From Actinomycetes bacterium (GTDB taxonomy: Bacteria > Actinomycetota > Actinomycetes > Mycobacteriales > Mycobacteriaceae), in assembly GCA_023415515.1 (NCBI GenBank), contig JAEZKH010000228.1, positions 1-23,232 of the forward strand: DNA of 23,232 bases, given 5' to 3'. This document shows positions 6,958 through 14,223 of the stretch, piece by piece (the first letter of the stretch is position 1; each line of letters starts with the position of its first letter). The notes beneath the pieces were generated by a model. The model was not told where the DNA came from. It was given only the letters and a program-made list of their open reading frames with translations, and ran no database searches. The translations under genes were made by a program, and so were the position numbers.

Positions 6958-8513
6958 GGCCCTGTCAGCGTCTCCGCCGCGGCGATCGCGTTGAGGACGG
7001 CCTTGGCTTTGTTGGCGGACTCGTTGTACTCGTAAGGGCCGTTGGAGTCCGCCACCACACCCCCGCCTGCCTGCACATACGCTGTGCCGTCACGCATCAG
7101 CGCGGTGCGGATCGCGATCGCGAAGTCGGCGTTGCCCGCAAAGTCCAAGTAGCCCAGCACCCCGCCGTAGAGGCCGCGGCGGGTCTTCTCGACCTCCTCG
7201 ATCAGCTCCATCGCGCGCACCTTCGGCGCGCCGGTCAGCGTGCCGGCCGGGAAGCATGCGATGACGGCGTCCAGTGCCGTCTTGCCGTCCGCCAGCTGAC
7301 CGGTCACCGTCGAAACCAGGTGCATGACGTGGCTGTAACGCTCGATGTGGCTGTAGTCCTCGACGCGCACGGTTCCCGGCACGCAGACACGCCCCAGGTC
7401 ATTGCGGCCCAGATCGACCAGCATCAGATGCTCGGCGCGTTCCTTCTCGTCTTCCTGCAGCTCCTTCTCCAGCAGCAGGTCTTCCTCCTCGTTGGCGCCG
7501 CGCCACCGCGTTCCGGCGATGGGATGGGTGGTCGCGCGCCCGTCGGTGACGGTCACCAGGGCCTCCGGACTGGATCCGACGATCGAAAAGGCAAGCCCAC
7601 CTTCGGCATCGGGCACGTTCAGCAGATACATGTACGGGCTGGGATTGCTCACTCGCAGCATCCGGTACACGTCGAGCGGGTTGGCCTCGGTGTCCATCTC
7701 GAAGCGCTGTGACGGCACCACCTGGAAAGCCTCACCCGCCTCGATGTCACCGACGAGCTTCTCCACGATCGCGCTGTACTCCTCGACCGTGCGTTGTTGG
7801 CGGTTGCGCGGCGCAGGCCTGGCGAACGTCGCGACCGTCGAAGGCAGGTTCGCGCCGAGCGCCTCGGTCATCACGTCGAGCCGCGCCACCGCGTCCTCGT
7901 AGGCCCAGTCGACACGTTCGTCGGTGCCGTTCCAGTTCACCGCGTTGGCGATCAGCGTGATCGTGCCCTCGTGGTGGTCGACGGCGGCGATGTCGGTGGC
8001 CAGCAGCAACAGGATGTCGGGCAGCTGCAAGTCGTCGGTGGCCAACTCGGGCAGGCGTTCGAGCCTGCGCACCAGGTCATAGGCGAAGAACCCGACAAGC
8101 CCGCCCGACAGCGGCGGCAGCCCGGCCACCGCCTCTGTCCGCAGCAGTTCCAGCGTCGCGTGCAGCGCCTGCAGGGGGTCGCCGCCTCGTGGGGCGTCCC
8201 GCGGGGTGACACCGAGCCACGCCGCCTCGCCGTCGCGCACCGTGAACGCCGAGGGCGATCCCGCGCCGATGAACGACCATCGCGACCAGGACCGCCCGTT
8301 CTCCGCGGATTCCAGCAGAAACGTGCCGGGGCGGTTGGCGGCCAGCTTGCGGTACGCCGACAGCGGCGTCTCGCTGTCGGCAAGCACCTTCCGGGTCACC
8401 GGGACCACCCGGTGACCGGCAGCCAGCGCCCGAAAATCCTCACGCGAGGTCGTGACCGCCAGCGACGAGCGCCCGTCGCTGGAGCCGACACCGAGGTTGA
8501 CGGTCGTTTGCAC
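6954..8513 (-). CDS. trpE: Anthranilate synthase component I
   Basis: TrpE converts chorismate to anthranilate using ammonia from a TrpG partner, which is not in the window. The 519-residue product has the N-terminal LLES element (66-69) that binds tryptophan for feedback inhibition. Its C-terminal chorismate-binding domain contains DLGRNDLGRVC, YSHVMHLVSTVTG, CFPAGTLTGAPKVRAMELI, RRGLYGGVLGY and VQAGGGVVADS. The GTG start at 8513 is supported by GGGAGG eight bases upstream, the clearest ribosome site seen here. It is the first gene of the trp cluster and diverges from bcp. I see no leader peptide with tandem Trp codons, so control by feedback inhibition is the part the sequence supports. Confidence 0.97.
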   Translation of the reverse strand: MQTTVNLGVGSSDGRSSLAVTTSREDFRALAAGHRVVPVTRKVLADSETPLSAYRKLAANRPGTFLLESAENGRSWSRWSFIGAGSPSAFTVRDGEAAWLGVTPRDAPRGGDPLQALHATLELLRTEAVAGLPPLSGGLVGFFAYDLVRRLERLPELATDDLQLPDILLLLATDIAAVDHHEGTITLIANAVNWNGTDERVDWAYEDAVARLDVMTEALGANLPSTVATFARPAPRNRQQRTVEEYSAIVEKLVGDIEAGEAFQVVPSQRFEMDTEANPLDVYRMLRVSNPSPYMYLLNVPDAEGGLAFSIVGSSPEALVTVTDGRATTHPIAGTRWRGANEEEDLLLEKELQEDEKERAEHLMLVDLGRNDLGRVCVPGTVRVEDYSHIERYSHVMHLVSTVTGQLADGKTALDAVIACFPAGTLTGAPKVRAMELIEEVEKTRRGLYGGVLGYLDFAGNADFAIAIRTALMRDGTAYVQAGGGVVADSNGPYEYNESANKAKAVLNAIAAAETLTGP

Positions 8514-8521
8514 GTGCTAAT

Positions 8522-8527
8522 CCTCCC
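8522..8527 (-). promoter_or_regulatory. Strong Shine-Dalgarno of trpE
   Basis: GGGAGG on the minus strand, eight bases before the GTG at 8513. It decides the trpE start. Confidence 0.8.
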
Positions 8528-8560
8528 AGCCGCTACGGCAAGACGAGAAATCAGCAGGCG

Positions 8561-8566
8561 TAGCGT
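8561..8566 (+). promoter_or_regulatory. Likely -10 element of bcp giving a leaderless transcript
   Basis: TAGCGT fits the mycobacterial TANNNT -10 pattern and ends seven bases before the bcp ATG at 8574. There is no Shine-Dalgarno. A transcript starting at or next to the ATG is predicted, a common arrangement in mycobacteria. No clear -35 is seen. Confidence 0.5.
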
Positions 8567-8573
8567 GACACCC

Positions 8574-9038
8574 ATGAAACGTGGTGACCGGGTCCCGGAG
8601 TTCGAATTGCCCGACCAATCGGGTGCTGTGCGAAGCCTCACATCGCTGCTCGCCGACGGACCCATCGTGTTGTTCTTCTACCCCGCGGCCATGACGCCGG
8701 GGTGCACGAAGGAGGCCTGCCACTTCCGTGACCTGGCGAGCGAGTTCGCCGCCGTCGGCGCATCGCGGGTCGGCATCAGCACCGATCCGGTCGCCAAACA
8801 AGCCAAGTTCTCCGACACCCAGCGCTTCGACTACCCGCTGCTTTCCGATGCCGACGGCAGGGTGGCGGCGCAGTTCGGTGTCAAACGCGGACTGCTGGGC
8901 AAGCTGATGCCTGTCAAGCGCACGACGTTCGTGATCGACGCCGACGGCACCGTCTTGGACGTCATCGCCAGCGAATTCAGCATGGAGACGCACGCCGACA
9001 AGGCGCTGGAGGTGCTGCGGCAGCGGCAGTCGGCATGA
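8574..9038 (+). CDS. bcp: Thioredoxin-dependent peroxiredoxin, BCP/PrxQ type
   Basis: It reduces hydrogen peroxide and organic peroxides in the cytoplasm with electrons from thioredoxin or a similar donor. The 154-residue length is typical. The active-site segment FFYPAAMTPGCTKEAC holds the peroxidatic cysteine C44 and a second cysteine C49, the C-X4-C spacing of atypical two-Cys PrxQ proteins that form an internal disulfide. The N-terminal GDRVPEFELPDQSG is characteristic. I chose the ATG at 8574; the frame stays open far upstream across trpE, but that part is antisense shadow. The last bases overlap the ABC ATPase start (ATGA). Confidence 0.94.
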   Translation: MKRGDRVPEFELPDQSGAVRSLTSLLADGPIVLFFYPAAMTPGCTKEACHFRDLASEFAAVGASRVGISTDPVAKQAKFSDTQRFDYPLLSDADGRVAAQFGVKRGLLGKLMPVKRTTFVIDADGTVLDVIASEFSMETHADKALEVLRQRQSA

Positions 9039-9835
9039 CGGAGGTTCTCGCGCTGCGCGATGTGACGTTCCGCCGCAACGGCAAGCAGATCATCGACGGC
9101 ATCTCGCTCACCGTGAACGCCGGTGAACATTGGGCGCTGCTCGGACCGAACGGCGCCGGCAAGAGCACGCTGCTGGGTTTCTGTGCGGCGGTGACGTTTC
9201 CGACGTCGGGGACGGTGCACATCCTCGGTGAGCAGATGGGCCGCGTTGACCTTGCCCGGCTGCGCCGGTTCATCGGCCACGTGAACCCCCGTCACCGGCT
9301 TCAGTATCCGTTGACCGTGCGGGAAGTGGTGCTGACCGGCATCACCGCAACCATCGACATCCCCATGCGCTGGGCACCCGGCGCTGACGAGCTCGCCCTG
9401 GCCGACGCGATGATCGCCGCGGTCGGGCTGACACACAAGGCCGACGACGTCTGGCCGACGCTGTCGCACGGCGAACGCGGGCGCACACTGATCGCCCGTG
9501 CGCTGATCTCACAACCGCGTCTGCTGCTGCTCGACGAGCCGACCACCGGCCTCGACGTGGCGGCACGCGAGCAGCTGCTGGAGACGATCGATTCGCTCGA
9601 CGAAACGCATCCTGACGTCGCGTCCATCCTCGTCACCCACCATCTCGAAGAGCTTCCGACGACGACGACGCATGCGCTGCTGATCGCCGAGGGCCGCACG
9701 GTGGCGACCGGTCCGGCGCACGACACCGTGACGACCGACAACGTCAGCGCCGCGTTCGCGCATCCCGTCGTCGTCGGCCATGACGAGGGCCGGTGGACCG
9801 CACGGGCCAAGGCGACCCGCATCATCGAGCCGTAG
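9035..9835 (+). CDS. ABC transporter ATP-binding protein
   Basis: A 266-residue nucleotide-binding subunit. Walker A is GPNGAGKST at 37-45, the signature is the variant LSHGERGR starting at 143, Walker B is LLLLDEP at 163-169 with D167 and E168, and the switch histidine lies in VTHHLEE (202-203). The LSHGE signature and overall form resemble stand-alone ATPases of the ModF/iron-complex group, but the substrate cannot be read from sequence. No permease or binding protein is nearby. Its ATG overlaps the bcp stop, so the two are translated together. Whether it drives transport or a non-transport ATPase function is open. Confidence 0.9.
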   Translation: MTEVLALRDVTFRRNGKQIIDGISLTVNAGEHWALLGPNGAGKSTLLGFCAAVTFPTSGTVHILGEQMGRVDLARLRRFIGHVNPRHRLQYPLTVREVVLTGITATIDIPMRWAPGADELALADAMIAAVGLTHKADDVWPTLSHGERGRTLIARALISQPRLLLLDEPTTGLDVAAREQLLETIDSLDETHPDVASILVTHHLEELPTTTTHALLIAEGRTVATGPAHDTVTTDNVSAAFAHPVVVGHDEGRWTARAKATRIIEP

Positions 9836-9838
9836 CGC

Positions 9839-10831
9839 TCAGTCGGCCGCGTGCAGGTGACTGCGTAGGAACTCGTTCATGGCGGCGTAGAACGCCCGGA
9901 TCGTCGGCGCATTCCGCCGCAGACCGTCGGCGGTGTGATACATGCCTGGCACGGTGACCAGCGAGCAGGGCACGCCTGCCGCGGTGAGGCGCTCGGCGTA
10001 GTCGACGCATTCGTCGCGGAACAGGTCGAGGTCACCGATGCCGATCCACGCGGGCGGTAGCCCGCTGAGGTCGGTTCGCCGGGCCGGTGCGGCGTAGTCG
10101 GGCGCGTCGGACATGCGGGGTTCACGCCCGAGGTAGGCGGTCCAGGCGAACCGGTTCGACGCCGGTGACCAGACCAGTCCGCCCCTGCCGCCGTGGTCGT
10201 CCTTCAACACCGTCCGGTCGTCGAGCATCGGATAGATCATTGCCTGCGCACGCAGCGGTATTCCCTCGTCGAAGGCTCGCTGGACGACGGCCGCCGCGAG
10301 GCCGCCTCCGGCGCTGGGCCCGAAGACGGCGATGCGGTCGACATCCACGCCGAACTCCCCGGCGTGCTCGCGCAGCCAACGCAGGGTTGCCATGCAGTCG
10401 TCGAACGGCGCGGGGAAAGGATGTTCTGGTGCCAGCCGGTAGTTCGGCATCACCATCACCGCGCCGAGTTCACGAGCGATACGTGCGGCCGGTTCAGCCT
10501 CCAATTGGGCTGTGCCGACGCACATTGCGCCGCCGTGCAGCGCCAGCACCGCAGGCCGGGGCGCCGTACCGGCAGTGGGCGTGAGCACGAGGACCTCGAT
10601 TCGCCCGACCCGGTGTTCGGTCATGTCGACGCCCGGACCCGGATCGGATCGATAGCGGTAGGCCAGGCGCATCACCGGCAACGTCAGCGGTGTGAGCGGG
10701 ACCGACATCGGGATGATCGCCGCGGTTCGGAGTTCGGGTGCCACCACCGACATCATCCTGCCGAAGGCGACCATGCGACGTGCCGCGATCGTGGCCGCAC
10801 CCGCAGCGGCGAGCACGGCGAACTTGTTCAC
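9839..10831 (-). CDS. Alpha/beta hydrolase, hormone-sensitive-lipase (family IV) esterase type
   Basis: A 330-residue serine hydrolase. The oxyanion-hole motif HGGAM begins at 99, the nucleophile S173 lies in GPSAGGG (171-177), the acid is likely D269 in GDLDLFRDE, and the base is H299 in GMYHTADG. The NYRLAPEHPFPAP segment (130-142) is typical of the family. The N-terminal ~60 residues contain a weak hydrophobic stretch that may associate with membrane. The GTG at 10831 overlaps the hisI stop (GTGA), making it the last gene of the his operon although no histidine role is evident. Its stop is three bases from that of the convergent ATPase. Substrate unknown; a short- or medium-chain ester or lipid is a family-based guess. 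Confidence 0.92.
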   Translation of the reverse strand: MNKFAVLAAAGAATIAARRMVAFGRMMSVVAPELRTAAIIPMSVPLTPLTLPVMRLAYRYRSDPGPGVDMTEHRVGRIEVLVLTPTAGTAPRPAVLALHGGAMCVGTAQLEAEPAARIARELGAVMVMPNYRLAPEHPFPAPFDDCMATLRWLREHAGEFGVDVDRIAVFGPSAGGGLAAAVVQRAFDEGIPLRAQAMIYPMLDDRTVLKDDHGGRGGLVWSPASNRFAWTAYLGREPRMSDAPDYAAPARRTDLSGLPPAWIGIGDLDLFRDECVDYAERLTAAGVPCSLVTVPGMYHTADGLRRNAPTIRAFYAAMNEFLRSHLHAAD

Positions 10832-11175
10832 GCCTGCGGTTCCAACAGCACATCGGCGTCGAAACACGTGTAGTCGCCGGTGTGGCAGGCCGCGCCGACC
10901 TGGTCGACCTCGAGGAGCACGGTGTCGCCGTCACAGTCCAACCGCACCGAATGCACGTGTTGGGTGTGGCCCGACGTCTCGCCCTTCACCCAGTGTTGTC
11001 CGCGCGAACGCGAAAAGTAAGTCGCCTTACGGGTTTCCAGAGTGCGCGCCAGCGCGATGTCATCCATCCACGCGACCATCAGCACCTTACCGGTGCCGCG
11101 TTCCTGCGCCACCGCCACGAACAGCCCGTTGGCGTCACGTTTGAGCCGTGAGGCGATATCTGCGTCGAGAGTCAT
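10828..11175 (-). CDS. hisI: Phosphoribosyl-AMP cyclohydrolase
   Basis: HisI opens the purine ring of phosphoribosyl-AMP, step three of histidine synthesis. The 115-residue product is the single-domain form without a fused HisE. Metal-site residues are visible in RLDCDGDTVLLEV (D80, C81, D82, D84) and ACHTGDYTCF (C97, C104), and SRSRGQHWVKGETSGHTQ (56-73) is the substrate region. I chose the ATG at 11175 because it fits the family N-terminus and overlaps the preceding minicistron stop (ATGA). An in-frame TTG at 11199 is a poorer alternative. Its end overlaps the esterase gene (GTGA). Confidence 0.96.
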   Translation of the reverse strand: MTLDADIASRLKRDANGLFVAVAQERGTGKVLMVAWMDDIALARTLETRKATYFSRSRGQHWVKGETSGHTQHVHSVRLDCDGDTVLLEVDQVGAACHTGDYTCFDADVLLEPQA

Positions 11176-11207
11176 CGGGGTGCTCTTCTCTTCGCGCAAG
11201 CGCTCAT
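11172..11207 (-). CDS. Eleven-codon minicistron 2 between hisF and hisI
   Basis: The ATG at 11207 opens the frame MSACAKRRAPR, whose TGA overlaps the hisI ATG as ATGA. It is identical in coding sequence to minicistron 1. The role is inferred: carrying ribosomes across the junction by termination and restart. The peptide itself is probably not functional. Confidence 0.5.
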   Translation of the reverse strand: MSACAKRRAPR

Positions 11208-11240
11208 CGGGGTGCTCTTCTCTTCGCGCAAGCGCTCATC
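11177..11240 (-). repeat. Tandem 32-bp repeat, two perfect copies, at hisF-hisI
   Basis: Minus-strand copy 1 is 11240-11209 and copy 2 is 11208-11177. Each begins GATGAGCGCTTGCGCGAAGA and ends AGCACCCC. The next bases (GATGA) repeat the unit start and contain the hisI ATG. Copy 1 also contains the hisF stop. A related, diverged single copy lies at 5421-5451 between trpC and trpB. Confidence 0.95.
11204..11239 (-). CDS. Eleven-codon minicistron 1 between hisF and hisI
   Basis: The ATG at 11239 overlaps the hisF stop as ATGA. The frame reads MSACAKRRAPR and stops at 11206-11204, again as ATGA over the next minicistron start. Each 36-base frame minus a 4-base overlap gives exactly the 32-bp repeat period. 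Confidence 0.5.
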   Translation of the reverse strand: MSACAKRRAPR

Positions 11241-12018
11241 GGACGACGATCCCTTCTGCCGCCATCGCCGCCTTCACCTCGGCAATGGTGAGCTCGCGGA
11301 AGTGGAACACGCTGGCGGCCAGCACGGCGTCAGCACCTGCAACGACTGCCTGTGCGAAATGTTCCTTGGCGCCCGCGCCGCCGCTTGCGATCACCGGGGT
11401 GCTGACCGCTGCGCGCACCGCGCGCAGCATCGTCAGGTCGAAGCCGGCCTTCGTGCCGTCGTAGTCCATCGAATTGAGCAGGATCTCTCCCACCCCGAGT
11501 TCGGCCCCACGGGCTGCCCATTCGATGGCGTCCAGTCCGGTGCCGCGCCGTCCGCCGTGGGTGGTGACCTCCCAACCCGACGAGGTGGGTCGCGCTCCCT
11601 CGGGCACGGTGCGCGCATCGACGCTCAACACGATGCACTGCGACCCGAACTGGCGGGACAGTTCGGCCAGCAGTTCGGGACGGGCGATCGCGGCGGTGTT
11701 CACCGCGACCTTGTCCGCGCCGGCCCGCAGCAGCACGTCGACATCGTCCACCGAGCGGACCCCGCCGCCGACCGTCAACGGGATGAACACCTGCTCGGCG
11801 GTCCGCTTCACGACCTCGAGCATGGTCGCGCGCCCCGACGAACTCGCCGTCACGTCCAGGAAGGTCAGTTCGTCGGCCCCCTCGCGGTCGTAGGCCGCCG
11901 CGAGTTCAACCGGATCGCCTGCGTCGCGCAGGTTTTCGAAATTCACACCCTTGACCACCCGGCCGTCGTCGACGTCCAGGCAGGGAATGAGGCGTACCGC
12001 CAGATCTTTCGGGTTCAT
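11236..12018 (-). CDS. hisF: Imidazole glycerol phosphate synthase, cyclase subunit
   Basis: HisF uses ammonia delivered by HisH to turn PRFAR into imidazole glycerol phosphate and AICAR. The 260-residue TIM barrel has the two catalytic aspartates, D15 in IPCLDVDDGRVVKG and D134 in VLSVDART, plus the phosphate-binding TVGGGVRS and ASGGAGAKEHF loops. The ATG at 12018 overlaps the impA stop (ATGA). The stop at 11236 lies inside the tandem 32-bp repeat and overlaps the ATG of the first minicistron. It sits in the operon with hisH, its partner, three genes upstream. Confidence 0.97.
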   Translation of the reverse strand: MNPKDLAVRLIPCLDVDDGRVVKGVNFENLRDAGDPVELAAAYDREGADELTFLDVTASSSGRATMLEVVKRTAEQVFIPLTVGGGVRSVDDVDVLLRAGADKVAVNTAAIARPELLAELSRQFGSQCIVLSVDARTVPEGARPTSSGWEVTTHGGRRGTGLDAIEWAARGAELGVGEILLNSMDYDGTKAGFDLTMLRAVRAAVSTPVIASGGAGAKEHFAQAVVAGADAVLAASVFHFRELTIAEVKAAMAAEGIVVR

Positions 12019-12833
12019 CGGTAATCGTCCGGATCGCCCACTGACAGGACCATCTCGAGTAGTTCACCATGCGCGCCCGGCGCACCGGCCAGCGCCGAGC
12101 CGGATTCGACCGTCCAGTCCTCACCCGCCAGGTCGGTCACCACTCCTCCTGCTGCGCGGATGAGCGCCACACCCGCGGCGTGATCCCAGACGTGGCCGCC
12201 GAAGGTGATGGCGCCGCCGAGTATGCCTGCGGCGGTATAGGCCAGGTCGACGCCGATCGCGCCGTGCATCCGCATCCGCGAGCACATCCTGCTGAGCTTC
12301 TCGATGATGGCGATGCGGAACCGGCCGGGAAAGCGGCCCTTCGAATCGACGTCGAAGGTACCCGTGCCGATCACGCTGTCGGCGACCGCGGCACGGCCCA
12401 GCGGTGGACGGGAAAAACCATTGACGTACAACGGTTTTCCGACCACCGCACTGAATTTCTGATCGGTGAACGGCAACCAGGTCAGCCCCGCCACCGGTTG
12501 GCCCGCACGAACCAGGGCCAGCAGTATGCCTGCGGTCGGCAACCCTGCCGCATAGTTGAACGTGCCGTCGATCGGGTCGAGCACCCACACCAGCGGGGAA
12601 TCCACGTCGGCACCGCCGAACTCTTCGCCGTGCACCCCGATACCGGTCCTGGACTCGAGCGCTTCCACCACCTGCCGTTCGATGGCCAGGTCCACCTCGG
12701 TGGCGAAGTCGTTGCCCTTCTTCTTGACCGCTGAGTCGGCGCCGTGGCCCGATACGAAGGGATGCACCGCCTCGTCGAGGATCGTCGCTGCCTCCGAGAC
12801 CAAGGCGTCGATGTCGGTCTCGTCGAGCGCCAT
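12015..12833 (-). CDS. impA: Inositol monophosphatase-family phosphatase in the his operon
   Basis: A 272-residue Mg-dependent phosphatase of the IMPase superfamily. Metal-binding motifs are HGEEFGG (E70), VLDPIDGTFNYAAG (84-97; D86, D89) and the C-terminal GHVWDHAAG (W214, D215, H216). In this position mycobacteria carry impA, assigned to inositol-phosphate dephosphorylation for phosphatidylinositol and mycothiol supply. Actinobacterial histidinol-phosphate phosphatase (HisN) belongs to the same superfamily, and the location between hisA and hisF makes that role possible too. Sequence motifs alone do not decide. It starts five bases after the hisA stop and overlaps hisF by ATGA. Confidence 0.9.
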   Translation of the reverse strand: MALDETDIDALVSEAATILDEAVHPFVSGHGADSAVKKKGNDFATEVDLAIERQVVEALESRTGIGVHGEEFGGADVDSPLVWVLDPIDGTFNYAAGLPTAGILLALVRAGQPVAGLTWLPFTDQKFSAVVGKPLYVNGFSRPPLGRAAVADSVIGTGTFDVDSKGRFPGRFRIAIIEKLSRMCSRMRMHGAIGVDLAYTAAGILGGAITFGGHVWDHAAGVALIRAAGGVVTDLAGEDWTVESGSALAGAPGAHGELLEMVLSVGDPDDYR

Positions 12834-12838
12834 CGCCG

Positions 12839-13582
12839 CTACTCTCCCACCGCGGCCAGTGCCTGCGGCAGAGTGAAACGCTCTGCGTACAGCGCCTTTC
12901 CGATGATCGCACCCTCCACCCCTTGACCGGTCAGGGCCGCGATGGCGCGCAGGTCATCGAGGCTCGACACCCCGCCCGATGCGATCACCGGCGCGTCGGT
13001 GCGCGCGGCGACGGCCGACAGCAGCTCGATGTTGGGCCCCTGCAGGGTGCCGTCCTTGGTGACATCGGTGACGACGAATCGCGAACAGCCCTCGCTGACA
13101 AGGCGTTCCAGCACGGGCCACAGATCACCGCCGTCGGTCTCCCAACCTCGACCGCGCAGTCGATGCTCGCCGTCGACGATCTTCACATCGAGCCCGACCG
13201 CGACCTTGTCGCCGTGCTCGGCGATCGCCTGCGCGCACCACTGCGGGTTCTCCAGCGCCGCGGTGCCCAGGTTCACGCGCGCACACCCGGTGGCGAGCGC
13301 GGCCGTCAGTGACTCCTCGTCGCGGATGCCGCCGGACAGTTCGACGGCCACATCCAGCTTGGCGATGACGTCGGCGAGGAGTTCGCGGTTGCTACCCCGG
13401 CCGAACGCGGCGTCGAGATCCACCAGGTGGATCCACTCCGCACCATCGCGCTGCCAGGTCATCGCGGCATCGAGCGCATCACCGTAATCGGTTTCGCTGC
13501 CTGCCCGCCCCTGGACGAGCCGCACGGCCTTGCCGCCAACGACGTCGACGGCAGGCAGAAGGATCAAAGCGTTTCCTGACAC
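12839..13582 (-). CDS. priA: PriA: bifunctional HisA/TrpF isomerase
   Basis: The protein isomerises ProFAR (HisA step) and, in actinobacteria, also phosphoribosylanthranilate (TrpF step). The 247-residue barrel has the catalytic aspartates D13 (LLPAVDVVGG) and D177 (VTKDGTL). The R145 and W147 of GRGWETDGGDLW correspond to the residues that let mycobacterial PriA accept both substrates (Arg143/Trp145 in the tuberculosis enzyme, offset two). No trpF lies in the trp cluster, which supports the dual role. The start is taken as GTG at 13582. A TTG five codons later, preceded by AGGA, is an alternative. It follows hisH by 20 bases. Confidence 0.95.
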   Translation of the reverse strand: MSGNALILLPAVDVVGGKAVRLVQGRAGSETDYGDALDAAMTWQRDGAEWIHLVDLDAAFGRGSNRELLADVIAKLDVAVELSGGIRDEESLTAALATGCARVNLGTAALENPQWCAQAIAEHGDKVAVGLDVKIVDGEHRLRGRGWETDGGDLWPVLERLVSEGCSRFVVTDVTKDGTLQGPNIELLSAVAARTDAPVIASGGVSSLDDLRAIAALTGQGVEGAIIGKALYAERFTLPQALAAVGE

Positions 13583-13602
13583 AGGGGCCTAACCTAGCGT
13601 CC

Positions 13603-14223
13603 TCACAGGTCCGACACCCAATTGGCCAGCAACGTCGCGCCCGCGTCGCCGCTCTTCTCGGGGTGGAACTGCGTCGCCGAAAGCGGACCGTCCTCGACGG
13701 CGGCCAGGAACGGCACGTTGTGCGTCGCCCAGGTCAGCAACGCGTCGGGATCCCCCTCCCACGTCTGGGCGGCGTAGGAGTGGACGAAATAGAACCGGGT
13801 GGTCGGGTCGAGCCCGCGAAACAAGGTGCTGCCCTCAGCAGCGTCGACCACATTCCAGCCCATGTGTGGAATGACCGGCGCATCCAGTCGCACGACCGAA
13901 CCGGGCCATTGTCCACAGCCCTCGGATTCCACCCCGAACTCGACCCCGCGGGCGAAGAGGATCTGCATGCCGACGCACACCCCGAGCACCGGACGCCCGG
14001 CGTCGACCCGTTCGGCGATGATCTTCTCGCCGTCGATGGCGCGCAGGCCCGTCATGCAGGCCTCGAAGGCTCCGACGCCGGGGACCACCAATCCGTCGGC
14101 ATTGGCGGCCGCCGACGCGTCGGAGGTCACTTCGACGTCGGCACCGACCCGTTCGAGCGCCCGCTGTGCCGACCGGAGGTTGCCCGAACCGTAGTCGAGT
14201 ACCACCACGGATTTCGTTGTCAC
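13603..14223 (-). CDS. hisH: Imidazole glycerol phosphate synthase, glutamine amidotransferase subunit
   Basis: HisH hydrolyses glutamine and passes ammonia to HisF. The 206-residue class I amidotransferase has the nucleophile C83 in LGVCVGMQILF and the H187/E189 pair in QFHPEKSG; VVPGVGAFE supplies the oxyanion region. The start is GTG at 14223, overlapping the hisB stop as GTGA. Confidence 0.97.
   Translation of the reverse strand: MTTKSVVVLDYGSGNLRSAQRALERVGADVEVTSDASAAANADGLVVPGVGAFEACMTGLRAIDGEKIIAERVDAGRPVLGVCVGMQILFARGVEFGVESEGCGQWPGSVVRLDAPVIPHMGWNVVDAAEGSTLFRGLDPTTRFYFVHSYAAQTWEGDPDALLTWATHNVPFLAAVEDGPLSATQFHPEKSGDAGATLLANWVSDL

Noticed and set aside
7794..8573. Long upstream in-frame extension of bcp
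   Set aside because: It runs antisense through trpE and lacks peroxiredoxin features; the MKRGDRVPEF start fits the family and the promoter.
8514..8660. Trp attenuator or leader peptide before trpE
   Set aside because: No run of Trp codons on the minus strand, and the space is only 60 bases before bcp coding sequence begins.
11212..12024. Plus-strand open frame of 270 codons antisense to hisF
   Set aside because: Shadow of hisF; His/Arg/Gly-rich composition and no recognisable domain.
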